DNA of 34,995 nt from a virus, in IMG/VR virus record IMGVR_UViG_3300012920_000121, positions 1 through 34,995 of that record; one strand, written 5' to 3'. The translations under genes and the position numbers were made by a program. Below are positions 6,072 to 12,473 of this stretch, one piece after another. The notes beneath the pieces were generated by a model that had not been told where the DNA came from, did no database searches, and saw only the letters and a program-made list of their open reading frames with translations. Numbering within the stretch: position 1 is the first letter of the stretch; each line of letters starts with the position of its first letter.

Positions 6072-7142
6072 TCACTTATCCTTTTGTAAAGAGGGAGACT
6101 TCTCTTTGGCAACAATAACTTCTGACAGCATCTCCTCAACTGCCTTGCGTGATCCCTTCTTATCGCCTGTTCTCTCCTCATACAACTTGGTTATGTCCGA
6201 CAGGTTAATCTTCAGGTATTGCTTAAGATCATCATCGGTTAAACCCATTTTGTCCATAAGTATCTGGATCGCTTTTGGCATATCCTTAATCGACTTGACT
6301 GATCCAGTTTTGCGTAGCTTGTAGTTGGGAAGATATGATTCATCCTCCTGTAACTTTTCCTTGACCCACTTCGTCAACCTGTCTGACCACTTGGATGCGA
6401 TCTGTGCCACACCTATCAGTCTCTCTATCTCGTATGGCTCTTCAAGCTTTTCAAGATCAACCTCCACAATAGTGTCCATCACATTTCTGACTTCAGGACA
6501 ATGGACTAGAGCCTTGCAATACTTACAGGCATTCGGATGTGGACGGCGGGGAGCCGAGGGGTGAAGCGCATCCTTCAAGATTCCAAGCAAGGTTGCTCTC
6601 GCCTTACGCAAGTCTTGCTTGTTGAGCATATCCATAGAATACGCCTCGATCCCCAATGGCTGAATTAGGCAGATATACACACAGTCTAAGTTATGCTTCT
6701 CTGCCAAAAGTACCGCATATGCCCTGAGCTGTAGGTTGTCGTAGGCATTTACTTGATACCCCCCTAAAGTTTTATAGTCGATGACTAGCCCCGTACCATC
6801 CTCATATTCTGCATAATCGAACTTACCGCTGAGGACTCTAGCACCTGCTTCATTTAGTAGCCAGTATCTTTCCTCTTTTCTTATCTCTGAATTATCCGTG
6901 AAGCCTACTTCCTGTCTGGCTTTTTCAGTAAGACTTCTTGCTCTGCTGACAACAAACCTACGCTCAGGCTCAAGGCTATCAACCTTTAGTCCATTGTCAG
7001 CGATAAGCTCATGCCTTATGGTTCCCTCAGTGGCATCAGCGGATTCTACCTCAGGAAACTTTTTTTCGAGATTCCAACTACCAGGACACAACTCTAACCT
7101 ACCTATACCTGACGCAGAAGGTGCATTACCTCTTTCGTCCAT
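6072..7142 (-). CDS. Cas4/RecB-like PD-(D/E)XK exonuclease with Cys cluster (DUF2800-like)
   Basis: This protein has 356 residues. Motifs in order are Cys19 (ELCPGSW), GTIRHEL with His44, LSGKFDYAEY with Asp109, LVIDYKTL with Asp122-Tyr-Lys124, and QLRAYA with Gln138. A C-terminal ACKYCKALVHCPE follows, with Cys206, Cys209 and Cys215. The H...D...DxK...QxxxY order is the RecB/Cas4 nuclease core; the one early and three late Cys match the 4Fe-4S cluster of Cas4/AddB. The enzyme probably resects DNA ends to make ssDNA for the DUF1071 annealing protein in the same operon. The C-terminal 140 residues are extra and rich in Lys/Glu. The start at 7142 overlaps the upstream membrane protein by 17 bases. 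Metal-cluster assembly is inferred. Confidence 0.88.
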   Translation of the reverse strand: MDERGNAPSASGIGRLELCPGSWNLEKKFPEVESADATEGTIRHELIADNGLKVDSLEPERRFVVSRARSLTEKARQEVGFTDNSEIRKEERYWLLNEAGARVLSGKFDYAEYEDGTGLVIDYKTLGGYQVNAYDNLQLRAYAVLLAEKHNLDCVYICLIQPLGIEAYSMDMLNKQDLRKARATLLGILKDALHPSAPRRPHPNACKYCKALVHCPEVRNVMDTIVEVDLEKLEEPYEIERLIGVAQIASKWSDRLTKWVKEKLQEDESYLPNYKLRKTGSVKSIKDMPKAIQILMDKMGLTDDDLKQYLKINLSDITKLYEERTGDKKGSRKAVEEMLSEVIVAKEKSPSLQKDK

Positions 7143-7320
7143 AGATTATATCCCCCGAATCATAGATTACATTGGTACATATTGGGCATGGCCCATGCCC
7201 CTCTTTGGGGCAACAGAGCTTCTTGCAGGTGCTTGAGCATCCGAACACAAGGAACATGATTATCATCATCGCAGCTGTACAAATTAATACTATAATTATA
7301 TCTAAGACTTCCATTTTCAT
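7126..7320 (-). CDS. 64-residue membrane-anchored Cys-rich protein
   Basis: The frame opens at 7335, but ATG 7320 overlaps the stop of the DUF1071 gene (ATGA) and follows GGAGG with 8-base spacing, so it is the likely start. One transmembrane helix (residues about 4-27: VLDIIIVLICTAAMMIIMFLVFGC) precedes a Cys-rich tail: C-x3-C-x3-CC, then GPCPIC. The spacing resembles a small zinc or iron knuckle. It would be membrane-anchored with the knuckle on one side. Sitting between the annealing protein and the nuclease, it may tether recombination proteins to the membrane or act on the host. It shares 17 bases with the nuclease start. No family is recognised. Confidence 0.7.
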   Translation of the reverse strand: MKMEVLDIIIVLICTAAMMIIMFLVFGCSSTCKKLCCPKEGHGPCPICTNVIYDSGDIIYGRKR

Positions 7321-7901
7321 AACACTTTCCTCCACTCCTGTAAGGCACTCATAAAGTCAGGATAATCCTTTACCTTCTCCCTGTGTTCCCAAATGGTTTC
7401 AAGAACTGACTTCTTCAGTTCACCAAGCTTCTTACCCTCATGCCTACCAATCGGAACAACGGCATCATGCCAAGGTGCAACCAAGTCAAGCAGTTCTTCA
7501 CTGGACGATGGTTTATTATCAGGAATATCCTCACCTGCATAGATATACAAACCTAATCCGAATAGAGCTATTGCCTTAACTAGGCAACGCATCTTGGCAT
7601 CATTGAGATCCCTTGCGTTGGGATTTGGTATGGCCTTGTTCTTGTAGTCCATTACTGGTAGCCAGCAAGTTCTAGTTGTTCCAGCAACAGTAAGTGAACA
7701 CCTTACTTCACCCGAGCCGTCAGGCATAGGCCAGAACTCAGAACCCTCGGGGGTTTTTTCAAATTCAAAGGTAGCATCTGGGTAATTGTCACATAGAGTC
7801 TTCCATGCCCAAGCCCATGACAAGTAGGACAGGTTTCCCTTCTTCTCTACATGATCATTACAGTTAACCTTGCTCAGTTTGTTCCACGCTTCCTTGCTCA
7901 T
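7317..7901 (-). CDS. DUF1071 / Rad52-like single-strand annealing protein
   Basis: The frame runs to 7961, but the family usually begins a short distance before the LSYLSWAWAWK motif, so ATG 7901 (Met-Ser-Lys-Glu) is preferred: 194 residues, overlapping the upstream ORF by 38 bases. Visible family features are the N-terminal helix NKLSKVNCNDHVEKKG, LSYLSWAWAW at about residues 24-33, the central beta segment around VRCSLTV, then ARDLNDAKMRCLVKAIALFGLGLYIYAGEDIP. Such proteins form rings on ssDNA and anneal complementary strands (Rad52-like phage recombinases). The last 50 residues (PIGRHEGKKLGELKKSVLETIW) look like a small ExoX-type C-terminal motif. It pairs with the Cas4-like nuclease downstream. 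Confidence 0.85.
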   Translation of the reverse strand: MSKEAWNKLSKVNCNDHVEKKGNLSYLSWAWAWKTLCDNYPDATFEFEKTPEGSEFWPMPDGSGEVRCSLTVAGTTRTCWLPVMDYKNKAIPNPNARDLNDAKMRCLVKAIALFGLGLYIYAGEDIPDNKPSSSEELLDLVAPWHDAVVPIGRHEGKKLGELKKSVLETIWEHREKVKDYPDFMSALQEWRKVL

Positions 7902-8127
7902 TAGACTCGCTTTCTTCAGGGATTTCCAGTTCCATTGGTTCCTCAATTTGAGGCCCAACATTAAATTGACCTAGGGCTTGCTGTAGATCTGCAATCCCAG
8001 TATAGATCCAGCCTCTGCAAATAGTGGCTATGCTTTCATCTCGCTCATCAGACCAAGCCTTCAGGAACTCATGTTTCTCCTTGCTGACCGATACTGACAC
8101 TTGTATCATTTCTTTTTTCTTAGACAT
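7864..8127 (-). CDS. ribbon-helix-helix-like small protein, first gene of replication operon
   Basis: This protein has 87 residues. An N-terminal beta strand (MIQVSVSVS, after a Lys-rich start) is followed by two helices, KEKHEFLKAWSDERDES and IATICRGWIYTGIADLQQAL. That is the size and order of a ribbon-helix-helix (Arc/CopG-like) domain. The C-terminal third is acidic and disordered. As the first gene of the leftward operon beside the divergent promoter, it could repress its own promoter and regulate the switch to late genes. This is inferred from fold and position. The annealing protein starts within its acidic tail. Confidence 0.65.
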   Translation of the reverse strand: MSKKKEMIQVSVSVSKEKHEFLKAWSDERDESIATICRGWIYTGIADLQQALGQFNVGPQIEEPMELEIPEESESNEQGSVEQTEQG

Positions 8128-8156
8128 TTGTTGAATGGGTTAATTTAAATTCAGGT

Positions 8157-8186
8157 ATATTAAGGTATTAATTATATGCTTGTCAA
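8157..8186 (-). promoter_or_regulatory. promoter of the leftward replication operon
   Basis: A perfect TTGACA -35 box (minus strand, 8186-8181) is followed after 18 bases by TAATAT (8162-8157), a 4/6 -10 match; TATAAT itself occurs only 4 bases after the -35. Expected transcription start is about 8150, 25 bases before the ATG at 8127. Confidence 0.55.
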
Positions 8187-8188
8187 GT

Positions 8189-8201
8189 TTCTAAAATAGA
8201 A
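8189..8201. promoter_or_regulatory. possible operator TTCTA-N3-TAGAA
   Basis: A 5-bp inverted repeat lies just upstream of the -35 of the replication promoter. The same half-sites recur upstream of the capsid gene (15966-15984). A dimeric repressor such as the ribbon-helix-helix protein at 7864 could use it. Confidence 0.35.
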
Positions 8202-8220
8202 TATTTTAAAAAATAAAACT

Positions 8221-8583
8221 ATGTGGAAAAACTTAAAAAAATTTTCGCCATCGCTCGTCAGGTTGCTCGCTCGGCGTAGTGTTGACAATTCAAAGTCCAA
8301 GGTCGAAGCAATATCAAATCAAGAGATTGCAGTGCTTGCGCAGATGCCTGTTGATAGAGTAATAGAAATATCAATGACAAGTGAATGGGATAACATAACT
8401 GTTGGTGAAGTGCAATCCTTTTGTAAAGCCTGCTGCTTTGATCCATTTAATTCAGCAGACAGAAACAGGGCATCCGCTTACCTCAAATCTGGTGCAACCT
8501 TTGCATATCTCAAGAAACACCCCCATTGGAATACATTTTTTAAACCCCTAATTCATCATGTACAAACCACCAAAAGGGATTAA
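8221..8583 (+). CDS. HTH-like uncharacterised protein, first late gene
   Basis: This protein has 120 residues. After a basic N-terminus comes a helix-turn-helix-like stretch, ISNQEIAVLAQMPVDRVIEI at about residues 31-50: helix, turn, then a second helix starting VDRV. SEWDNITVGEVQSFCKACCF and a final helix-rich segment follow. The arrangement suits a phage DNA-binding protein, perhaps a late regulator or packaging factor, since it heads the terminase-capsid block. No Shine-Dalgarno precedes the ATG, so the start is less certain. It overlaps the next ORF by 26 bases. Function is inferred only from this layout. Confidence 0.6.
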   Translation: MWKNLKKFSPSLVRLLARRSVDNSKSKVEAISNQEIAVLAQMPVDRVIEISMTSEWDNITVGEVQSFCKACCFDPFNSADRNRASAYLKSGATFAYLKKHPHWNTFFKPLIHHVQTTKRD

Positions 8584-8905
8584 ATATGGAATCATTAGCG
8601 AGCAAGAACTACTCAAAGCTATGGATGAGGACGATATACTAATTGATTTAGCAGCCAAACGTATTGCTTTAAAACAACACATAAAGGATATTAAGAAGGA
8701 TCTGGCTGAAAAGCAGGCGATACACAAGAAATCTTTCTGGAGTCTATACAAGGCAGAGGCTGACCTAGCCAAGGCTAAGATTAGGTGTCAGGAAAAGGAG
8801 ATTAGATTCAAGAACCAATGGACGAAGCGAGTCTGGGATTTATTTAAGATTTTAAAGTTTAAAAAAGCCAAGGATGTCAAAAAGAAAAATATCTATCCCG
8901 AATGA
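8558..8905 (+). CDS. 115-residue coiled-coil protein
   Basis: Residues about 17-95 form a long, highly charged helix (for example DLAAKRIALKQHIKDIKKDLAEKQ) with heptad-like Ile/Leu spacing, and a basic tail follows (KKAKDVKKKN). This is typical of small phage coiled-coil proteins beside terminase genes. It overlaps both neighbours, by 26 and 32 bases, in a continuous late operon. No family is recognised. A dimerising accessory or packaging-related role is possible but not shown. Confidence 0.6.
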   Translation: MYKPPKGIKYGIISEQELLKAMDEDDILIDLAAKRIALKQHIKDIKKDLAEKQAIHKKSFWSLYKAEADLAKAKIRCQEKEIRFKNQWTKRVWDLFKILKFKKAKDVKKKNIYPE

Positions 8906-9524
8906 ATTGATCATGGATGCCATGAGTCAGGTTGGTAGTATATCACTAGCAGCCGAAGTTCTTAATGTTAGCGAAAGCTCTCTGAGAAAAAGAATATCAT
9001 CTGACAGGCAACTCAAGTCCTTGTATATCAAGGAGTCACCAAAGTCTCCAGTGCCTAGTGAGATAGAGGCAATGGTGAGGCAACCTAAGCCTGAGAAGTC
9101 GGACTCTAAGCTTGCAGAGGCGATACAGAAGATGAACTCACAGCTTCTTAATGAGGGTCTGAAGAAGGCTGGTATAAGCGAAGAGACCTGTAAAAAGTTG
9201 GAGCTTTTCTCAAAGATGGATGAGAATGGTTGGCGTATGCTGATAGGTGGACTTGATCTTATGCATCGAATGCTTCTTTATCAAGCCGCAGCTTTATTCC
9301 AGGAGGCAGAGCGATGCAGGAACGAAGAGCTTGAGGATGCTGAAATAGAATGGGATCAGCGTGTGGCTGCACAAAAACATTATAACGATATATGCAAAAC
9401 ACTGATAAACACTTACGACAGAGTACTAAGCGGAACTCTTGCGTCTGTAAAGATGGCGGAGAGTGCGACACCGAAGAAGAAGGCAAAGCCTGGATACGCT
9501 CCATTGAACGAGAAGAAGGACTAG
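8874..9524 (+). CDS. terS: probable terminase small subunit
   Basis: This 216-residue protein has an N-terminal helix-turn-helix (VGSISLAAEVLNVSESSLRKRISSD, about residues 20-44). A long helical middle follows, then a basic tail (TPKKKAKPGYAP). This HTH plus helical oligomerisation layout is that of phage small terminases, which recognise the packaging site and deliver DNA to the large subunit. The large subunit begins about 300 bases downstream with two small ORFs between. Direct family evidence is limited to the architecture and position. The ATG at 8874 lies within the previous gene (32-base overlap). Confidence 0.65.
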   Translation: MSKRKISIPNELIMDAMSQVGSISLAAEVLNVSESSLRKRISSDRQLKSLYIKESPKSPVPSEIEAMVRQPKPEKSDSKLAEAIQKMNSQLLNEGLKKAGISEETCKKLELFSKMDENGWRMLIGGLDLMHRMLLYQAAALFQEAERCRNEELEDAEIEWDQRVAAQKHYNDICKTLINTYDRVLSGTLASVKMAESATPKKKAKPGYAPLNEKKD

Positions 9525-9685
9525 AGATACCCGAGCTGACAGATGATCAGCTTGAGGATATGAATCTTGGGTGGGAATTGTTTGATGAACAGTTCGATGC
9601 ATCGAGTGAGCTTTCGGTAATGAAGATGAGATACTTTGTACGCATGGCATATTTCCACGGATATATATATGGAAAAAACTTATAG
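9392..9685 (+). CDS. acidic small protein overlapping the small terminase gene
   Basis: The frame gives 97 residues from 9392, with 133 bases also read as the terminase tail. A shorter start at ATG 9560 follows GAGGAT and gives 41 residues. The upstream half is still coherent (EEEGKAWIRSIEREEGLEIPELTDDQ), which supports the longer version. The C-terminal half (MNLGWELFDEQFDASSELSVMKMRYFVRMAYFHGYIYG) is aromatic and helix-prone. It overlaps the next gene by 17 bases. No family is recognised. The 3' half is more secure than the 5' half. Confidence 0.5.
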   Translation: MQNTDKHLRQSTKRNSCVCKDGGECDTEEEGKAWIRSIEREEGLEIPELTDDQLEDMNLGWELFDEQFDASSELSVMKMRYFVRMAYFHGYIYGKNL

Positions 9686-9857
9686 TGCTTTTGTTTGCAG
9701 GACTTGTGCGTTGAAGTTAGGCTGGGTTAATCTTGTATATCATAAAAAGAAAGGTCAGTGTCATTGGTGTAGTGGATTTTTCGATGAGCTTGCAGATAGC
9801 CCAAAGATAAGCAGATATGAAAATAACAAACGAAAATCTTCTGGGAAAGCTAAGTGA
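9669..9857 (+). CDS. 62-residue zinc-knuckle protein
   Basis: ATG 9669 (Met-Glu-Lys-Thr) is chosen over 9636 because it shortens the overlap with the previous gene. The protein has two Cys pairs, CRTC and CHWC, separated by 21 residues (GWVNLVYHKKKGQ between). This is a classic four-Cys zinc ribbon. A basic tail follows (NNKRKSSGKAK). Such knuckles bind DNA or proteins and are frequent just before terminase genes. It shares 41 bases with the large terminase start. Function is inferred. Confidence 0.65.
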   Translation: MEKTYSAFVCRTCALKLGWVNLVYHKKKGQCHWCSGFFDELADSPKISRYENNKRKSSGKAK

Positions 9858-11364
9858 GTTAGCTTCAGCTGACGAGGAGGAAACTTCATATGATCCCAAC
9901 TGGACTCCAAGCTTATCGGCAACCCAGAAAAAGATATATGACTCGGATGCAAAGTATATCTTAGCACATGGCAATCGTGGGTCAGGAAAGACCTATGTCC
10001 TTGGTGGTCATAAGCTCGTGAAGCACGCATGGGAAAACTTTAATGCACTATGTTTAATTATAGTAGGAGTAAGATCGCAGGCTGTACTTGGTGGAGTGTG
10101 GCATAAGTTGATTACGGAAATACTGCCTATATGGAAAGAAGGTATAGGCATGGAGTATACGGACGAGAGGCAAGATACTCAGAAGAATATTTATATAGAT
10201 GTGCAAAACAAGTTCGGCAGTTGGAGTAGGATATACCTAATCTCTATCCCGCATGGGACGCTAGTCAGTAACAGGGTAAAAGGTTTTGAGCCTTCGTATT
10301 TATTTGTGGATGAGCTTACCAACTTAGACAGCTCTGTGTACTTTGATGCTATGGTTCAGCAGCTGGGTCGCCGCCCTGGGATTGATGGCGTTCAACAGTA
10401 TGCAGCGGCTTGTAATCCTGCGGGGCCGAATCACTGGGTGTACAAGAGGTGGTGGGAAGCACCACTGGATGAGGAAGGTAATTATAATAAAGACTACGAG
10501 AAGTACTTCTTGGATGTAGCGGAGAACATAGATAATCTACCTGAGGGATATTACGATAGAGTTAAGGAAGCCACCAAGAACAATGAGTTCGAGTATAGGC
10601 GAATGGTCTTGGGTGAGTGGGTTGATGTACCTGTTGGTGACGCTATCTTTAAATCTTACTTCCATGACAACATACATATAGTAGGCGGTGGCAAAGAGAA
10701 GGTAGTTCCTAATCCTGAGTTTCCAATTATCATAGGTTATGACCTGGGTATGGTTAATCATGGTATAGTTTTTATGCAGCAGGTTATTGGTACGGATAAA
10801 ACAATATGGGCTGTCTTTGACGAATTAATAATAAATAATGAAAAAATATCATACGAAGAGTTAGTGATTAGATTGATGCGCAAGATGTCTTATTGGAATA
10901 GAGTTATGAATTGGAACTTTAGCTATAAGCATTACTCAGATAACTCAGCGTTCAATCAGTACAGACCAGGCGGGCAGAATGGTTCTTATGATGTTTTGGA
11001 CATAGAAAGAATATCAAGAGAAAAGGCTGAAACATTTGGATTAGATACTATAAAGATGAAGGCTGCCCCAAAGTTTAAGGGTTCGGTTGAGGCAAGGGTT
11101 AGATTACTGATACAGAAATTACAAGAAGGAGAATTTGTAATGTCCAGAGACTTGAAGGAGGTTAAGTCTATGTTCTACAACTTGGTTTCAGAGAAGGTAA
11201 AATATGGTAAGTATGACCCGACAGTACAGTATAAGCCAAGGAGATCTAGGTACATACACACATTTGATGCCTTGACATATCCAATGATATACCTTGATGT
11301 AGGGCCATCGTACGGAGCTGTAAACTCCGTAAGTGAGATATTTGAGATAGGTGGAGTAAATTAA
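9817..11364 (+). CDS. terL: terminase large subunit
   Basis: This 515-residue protein has an ATPase domain with Walker A GNRGSGKT (residues 52-59), Walker B YLFVDE (161-166) and a CNPAGP motif (about 199-204). A nuclease domain follows, with Asp309 in IIIGYDLGMVNHG, Asp375 in HYSDNSAF and Asp484 in HTFDALTYP, the acidic triad expected for the RNase H-like terminase nuclease. It powers DNA translocation into the prohead through the portal and cuts the concatemer. The N-terminal 35 residues are acidic and Ser/Thr-rich. Its ATG lies inside the preceding zinc-knuckle gene by 41 bases. Confidence 0.93.
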   Translation: MKITNENLLGKLSELASADEEETSYDPNWTPSLSATQKKIYDSDAKYILAHGNRGSGKTYVLGGHKLVKHAWENFNALCLIIVGVRSQAVLGGVWHKLITEILPIWKEGIGMEYTDERQDTQKNIYIDVQNKFGSWSRIYLISIPHGTLVSNRVKGFEPSYLFVDELTNLDSSVYFDAMVQQLGRRPGIDGVQQYAAACNPAGPNHWVYKRWWEAPLDEEGNYNKDYEKYFLDVAENIDNLPEGYYDRVKEATKNNEFEYRRMVLGEWVDVPVGDAIFKSYFHDNIHIVGGGKEKVVPNPEFPIIIGYDLGMVNHGIVFMQQVIGTDKTIWAVFDELIINNEKISYEELVIRLMRKMSYWNRVMNWNFSYKHYSDNSAFNQYRPGGQNGSYDVLDIERISREKAETFGLDTIKMKAAPKFKGSVEARVRLLIQKLQEGEFVMSRDLKEVKSMFYNLVSEKVKYGKYDPTVQYKPRRSRYIHTFDALTYPMIYLDVGPSYGAVNSVSEIFEIGGVN

Positions 11365-11399
11365 CTTGATTTTATAAAATAAAATAGTAGGGTAAAAAC

Positions 11400-11717
11400 A
11401 TGGCACAAGAAAATACAATTTCATTAAACTATGGGGACAACCAGGATATGAGGGCATTCATAGATGCAATGGCTCCTTCTGTAGGAGGGAGCATATCTAT
11501 CAATGTTACGATAGGGGTTCAGGAGTATAACGAAAACAGACTGATGGGAGTCATAACTAATGTGGACAGGGATCCATACTCAGACTACATGGAAACTCCT
11601 GCAGCTGAAGAATTTACTGGAATGACTGAGGAGTCTGTTCCAGATTTTGATGCAAGCGAGCTATCCGAAGACCTGCTCCTTTCCGAGGATAATTATGACG
11701 AAGAAGAGGAAATGTGA
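11400..11717 (+). CDS. acidic 105-residue protein
   Basis: A Shine-Dalgarno-like TAGGG precedes the ATG after a 35-base gap from the terminase. The N-terminal half has beta-like stretches (SISINVTIGVQEY). The C-terminal half is strongly acidic (SELSEDLLLSEDNYDEEEEM). The final GTGA couples it to the next ORF. No family is recognised. Its position between terminase and portal suggests a head or packaging accessory, as such small acidic proteins often are. Confidence 0.65.
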   Translation: MAQENTISLNYGDNQDMRAFIDAMAPSVGGSISINVTIGVQEYNENRLMGVITNVDRDPYSDYMETPAAEEFTGMTEESVPDFDASELSEDLLLSEDNYDEEEEM

Positions 11718-12037
11718 CCTCAGGTAAGTTAGTAGAGAATTATCATAGGAAGAACTTACCTAAATGGAATCGGACAAGGGTAGAAAGATTGTGTGGTTTT
11801 CTGGAAATCACAATCTCGGAACTTGGATCACTTATTCTAGTACCTCCAAAAAGCATGGAGAGATATTTAAAAAGTGGAACTTTCCCTGGGCCAGTAAAAA
11901 TTTTACTCACTCAGATGGAAAGACTTTTCCTCCAAGGCGCTACTGATGACACCGCTGAGGGAAAGGTTATACCACTACATTTATTTGCCTTGCAAGGAAG
12001 GCAAGAATGCCCCGTATGCGGAAAGGAAATGATATGA
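11714..12037 (+). CDS. HTH-like small protein with C-terminal CPVC
   Basis: The GTG start at 11714 overlaps the preceding stop (GTGA). The protein has 107 residues. A helix-turn-helix-like middle (FLEITISELGSLILVPPKSMERYLKSG) is followed by LLTQMERLF, and the C-terminus ends CPVCGKEMI with a Cys pair. The HTH could bind DNA or RNA. It is coupled to the next ORF by an ATGA overlap. No family is recognised; the call rests on architecture and operon position. Confidence 0.6.
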   Translation: MTSGKLVENYHRKNLPKWNRTRVERLCGFLEITISELGSLILVPPKSMERYLKSGTFPGPVKILLTQMERLFLQGATDDTAEGKVIPLHLFALQGRQECPVCGKEMI

Positions 12038-12189
12038 AGAAGGAATTGACAAAAAGACAAAAGGATACCTTAGACAGGCACTCCAAGCATCACACTAGTA
12101 AGCATATGTCTATGATGCGAAAGCTTATGAAGTCGGGCAAGACATTCACTGAGGCACACAAGGCTGCAATGAAAAAGGTAGGGAAGTGA
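12034..12189 (+). CDS. 51-residue basic protein
   Basis: The frame is open from 12007, but ATG 12034 overlaps the preceding stop (ATGA) and is preferred. The product is very basic: MKKELTKRQKDTLDRHSKHH, then TSKHMSMMRKLMKSGKTFTEAHKAAMKKVGK. It reads as two helices rich in His and Lys, a pattern seen in other small aquatic-phage proteins. It is coupled by GTGA to the next basic protein. Nucleic-acid binding is likely; the role is unknown. Confidence 0.7.
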   Translation: MKKELTKRQKDTLDRHSKHHTSKHMSMMRKLMKSGKTFTEAHKAAMKKVGK

Positions 12190-12473
12190 GTAAGAAAGAT
12201 CCAAGATTGGCAAGAGCTGGAGTTAGCGGATTCAATAAACCTAAGAGAACTCCAGGTCACCCAAAGAAGTCGCATATCGTTGTGGCTAAAGAGGGTAACA
12301 AAATAAAAACAATTAGGTTTGGGGAGCAGGGTGCTAAAACAGCAGGAAAGCCCAAGAAGGGCGAAGGCGACAAGATGAAGAAAAAGAGGGCAAGCTTTAA
12401 GGCTCGCCATTCTAAAAACATAGCCAAGGGCAAGATGTCTGCGGCGTATTGGGCGAATAAAGTCAAATGGTAA
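12186..12473 (+). CDS. basic protein, DUF6321-like
   Basis: This protein has 95 residues, starting at GTG 12186 (GTGA overlap). The sequence contains PKRTPGHPKKSHIVVAKEG, KIKTIRFGEQGAKTAGKPKKG, then KKKRASFKARHSKNIAKGKM and SAAYWANKVKW. I recognise this as a conserved small virion-region phage family, DUF6321 from memory. Its function is unknown as far as I know. The protein overlaps the portal start by 7 bases. The Lys-rich middle suggests nucleic-acid contact. Confidence 0.75.
   Translation: MSKKDPRLARAGVSGFNKPKRTPGHPKKSHIVVAKEGNKIKTIRFGEQGAKTAGKPKKGEGDKMKKKRASFKARHSKNIAKGKMSAAYWANKVKW

Larger units (their letters stand above)
8128..8220. promoter_or_regulatory. divergent promoter region between replication and late genes
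   Basis: This 93-base, strongly A/T-rich spacer lies between divergent genes. It contains a leftward TTGACA/TAATAT promoter (8157-8186) and the short palindrome TTCTA-AAA-TAGAA (8189-8201). No clear rightward -35/-10 pair is visible on the plus strand. The rightward gene at 8221 lacks a Shine-Dalgarno, so it may be leaderless or start downstream. Confidence 0.55.

Noticed and set aside
7160-7348. 62-residue minus-strand ORF overlapping the Cys-rich membrane gene
   Set aside because: It lies in a different frame, fully overlaps the ATGA-coupled 7126-7320 gene and contains no recognisable motif.
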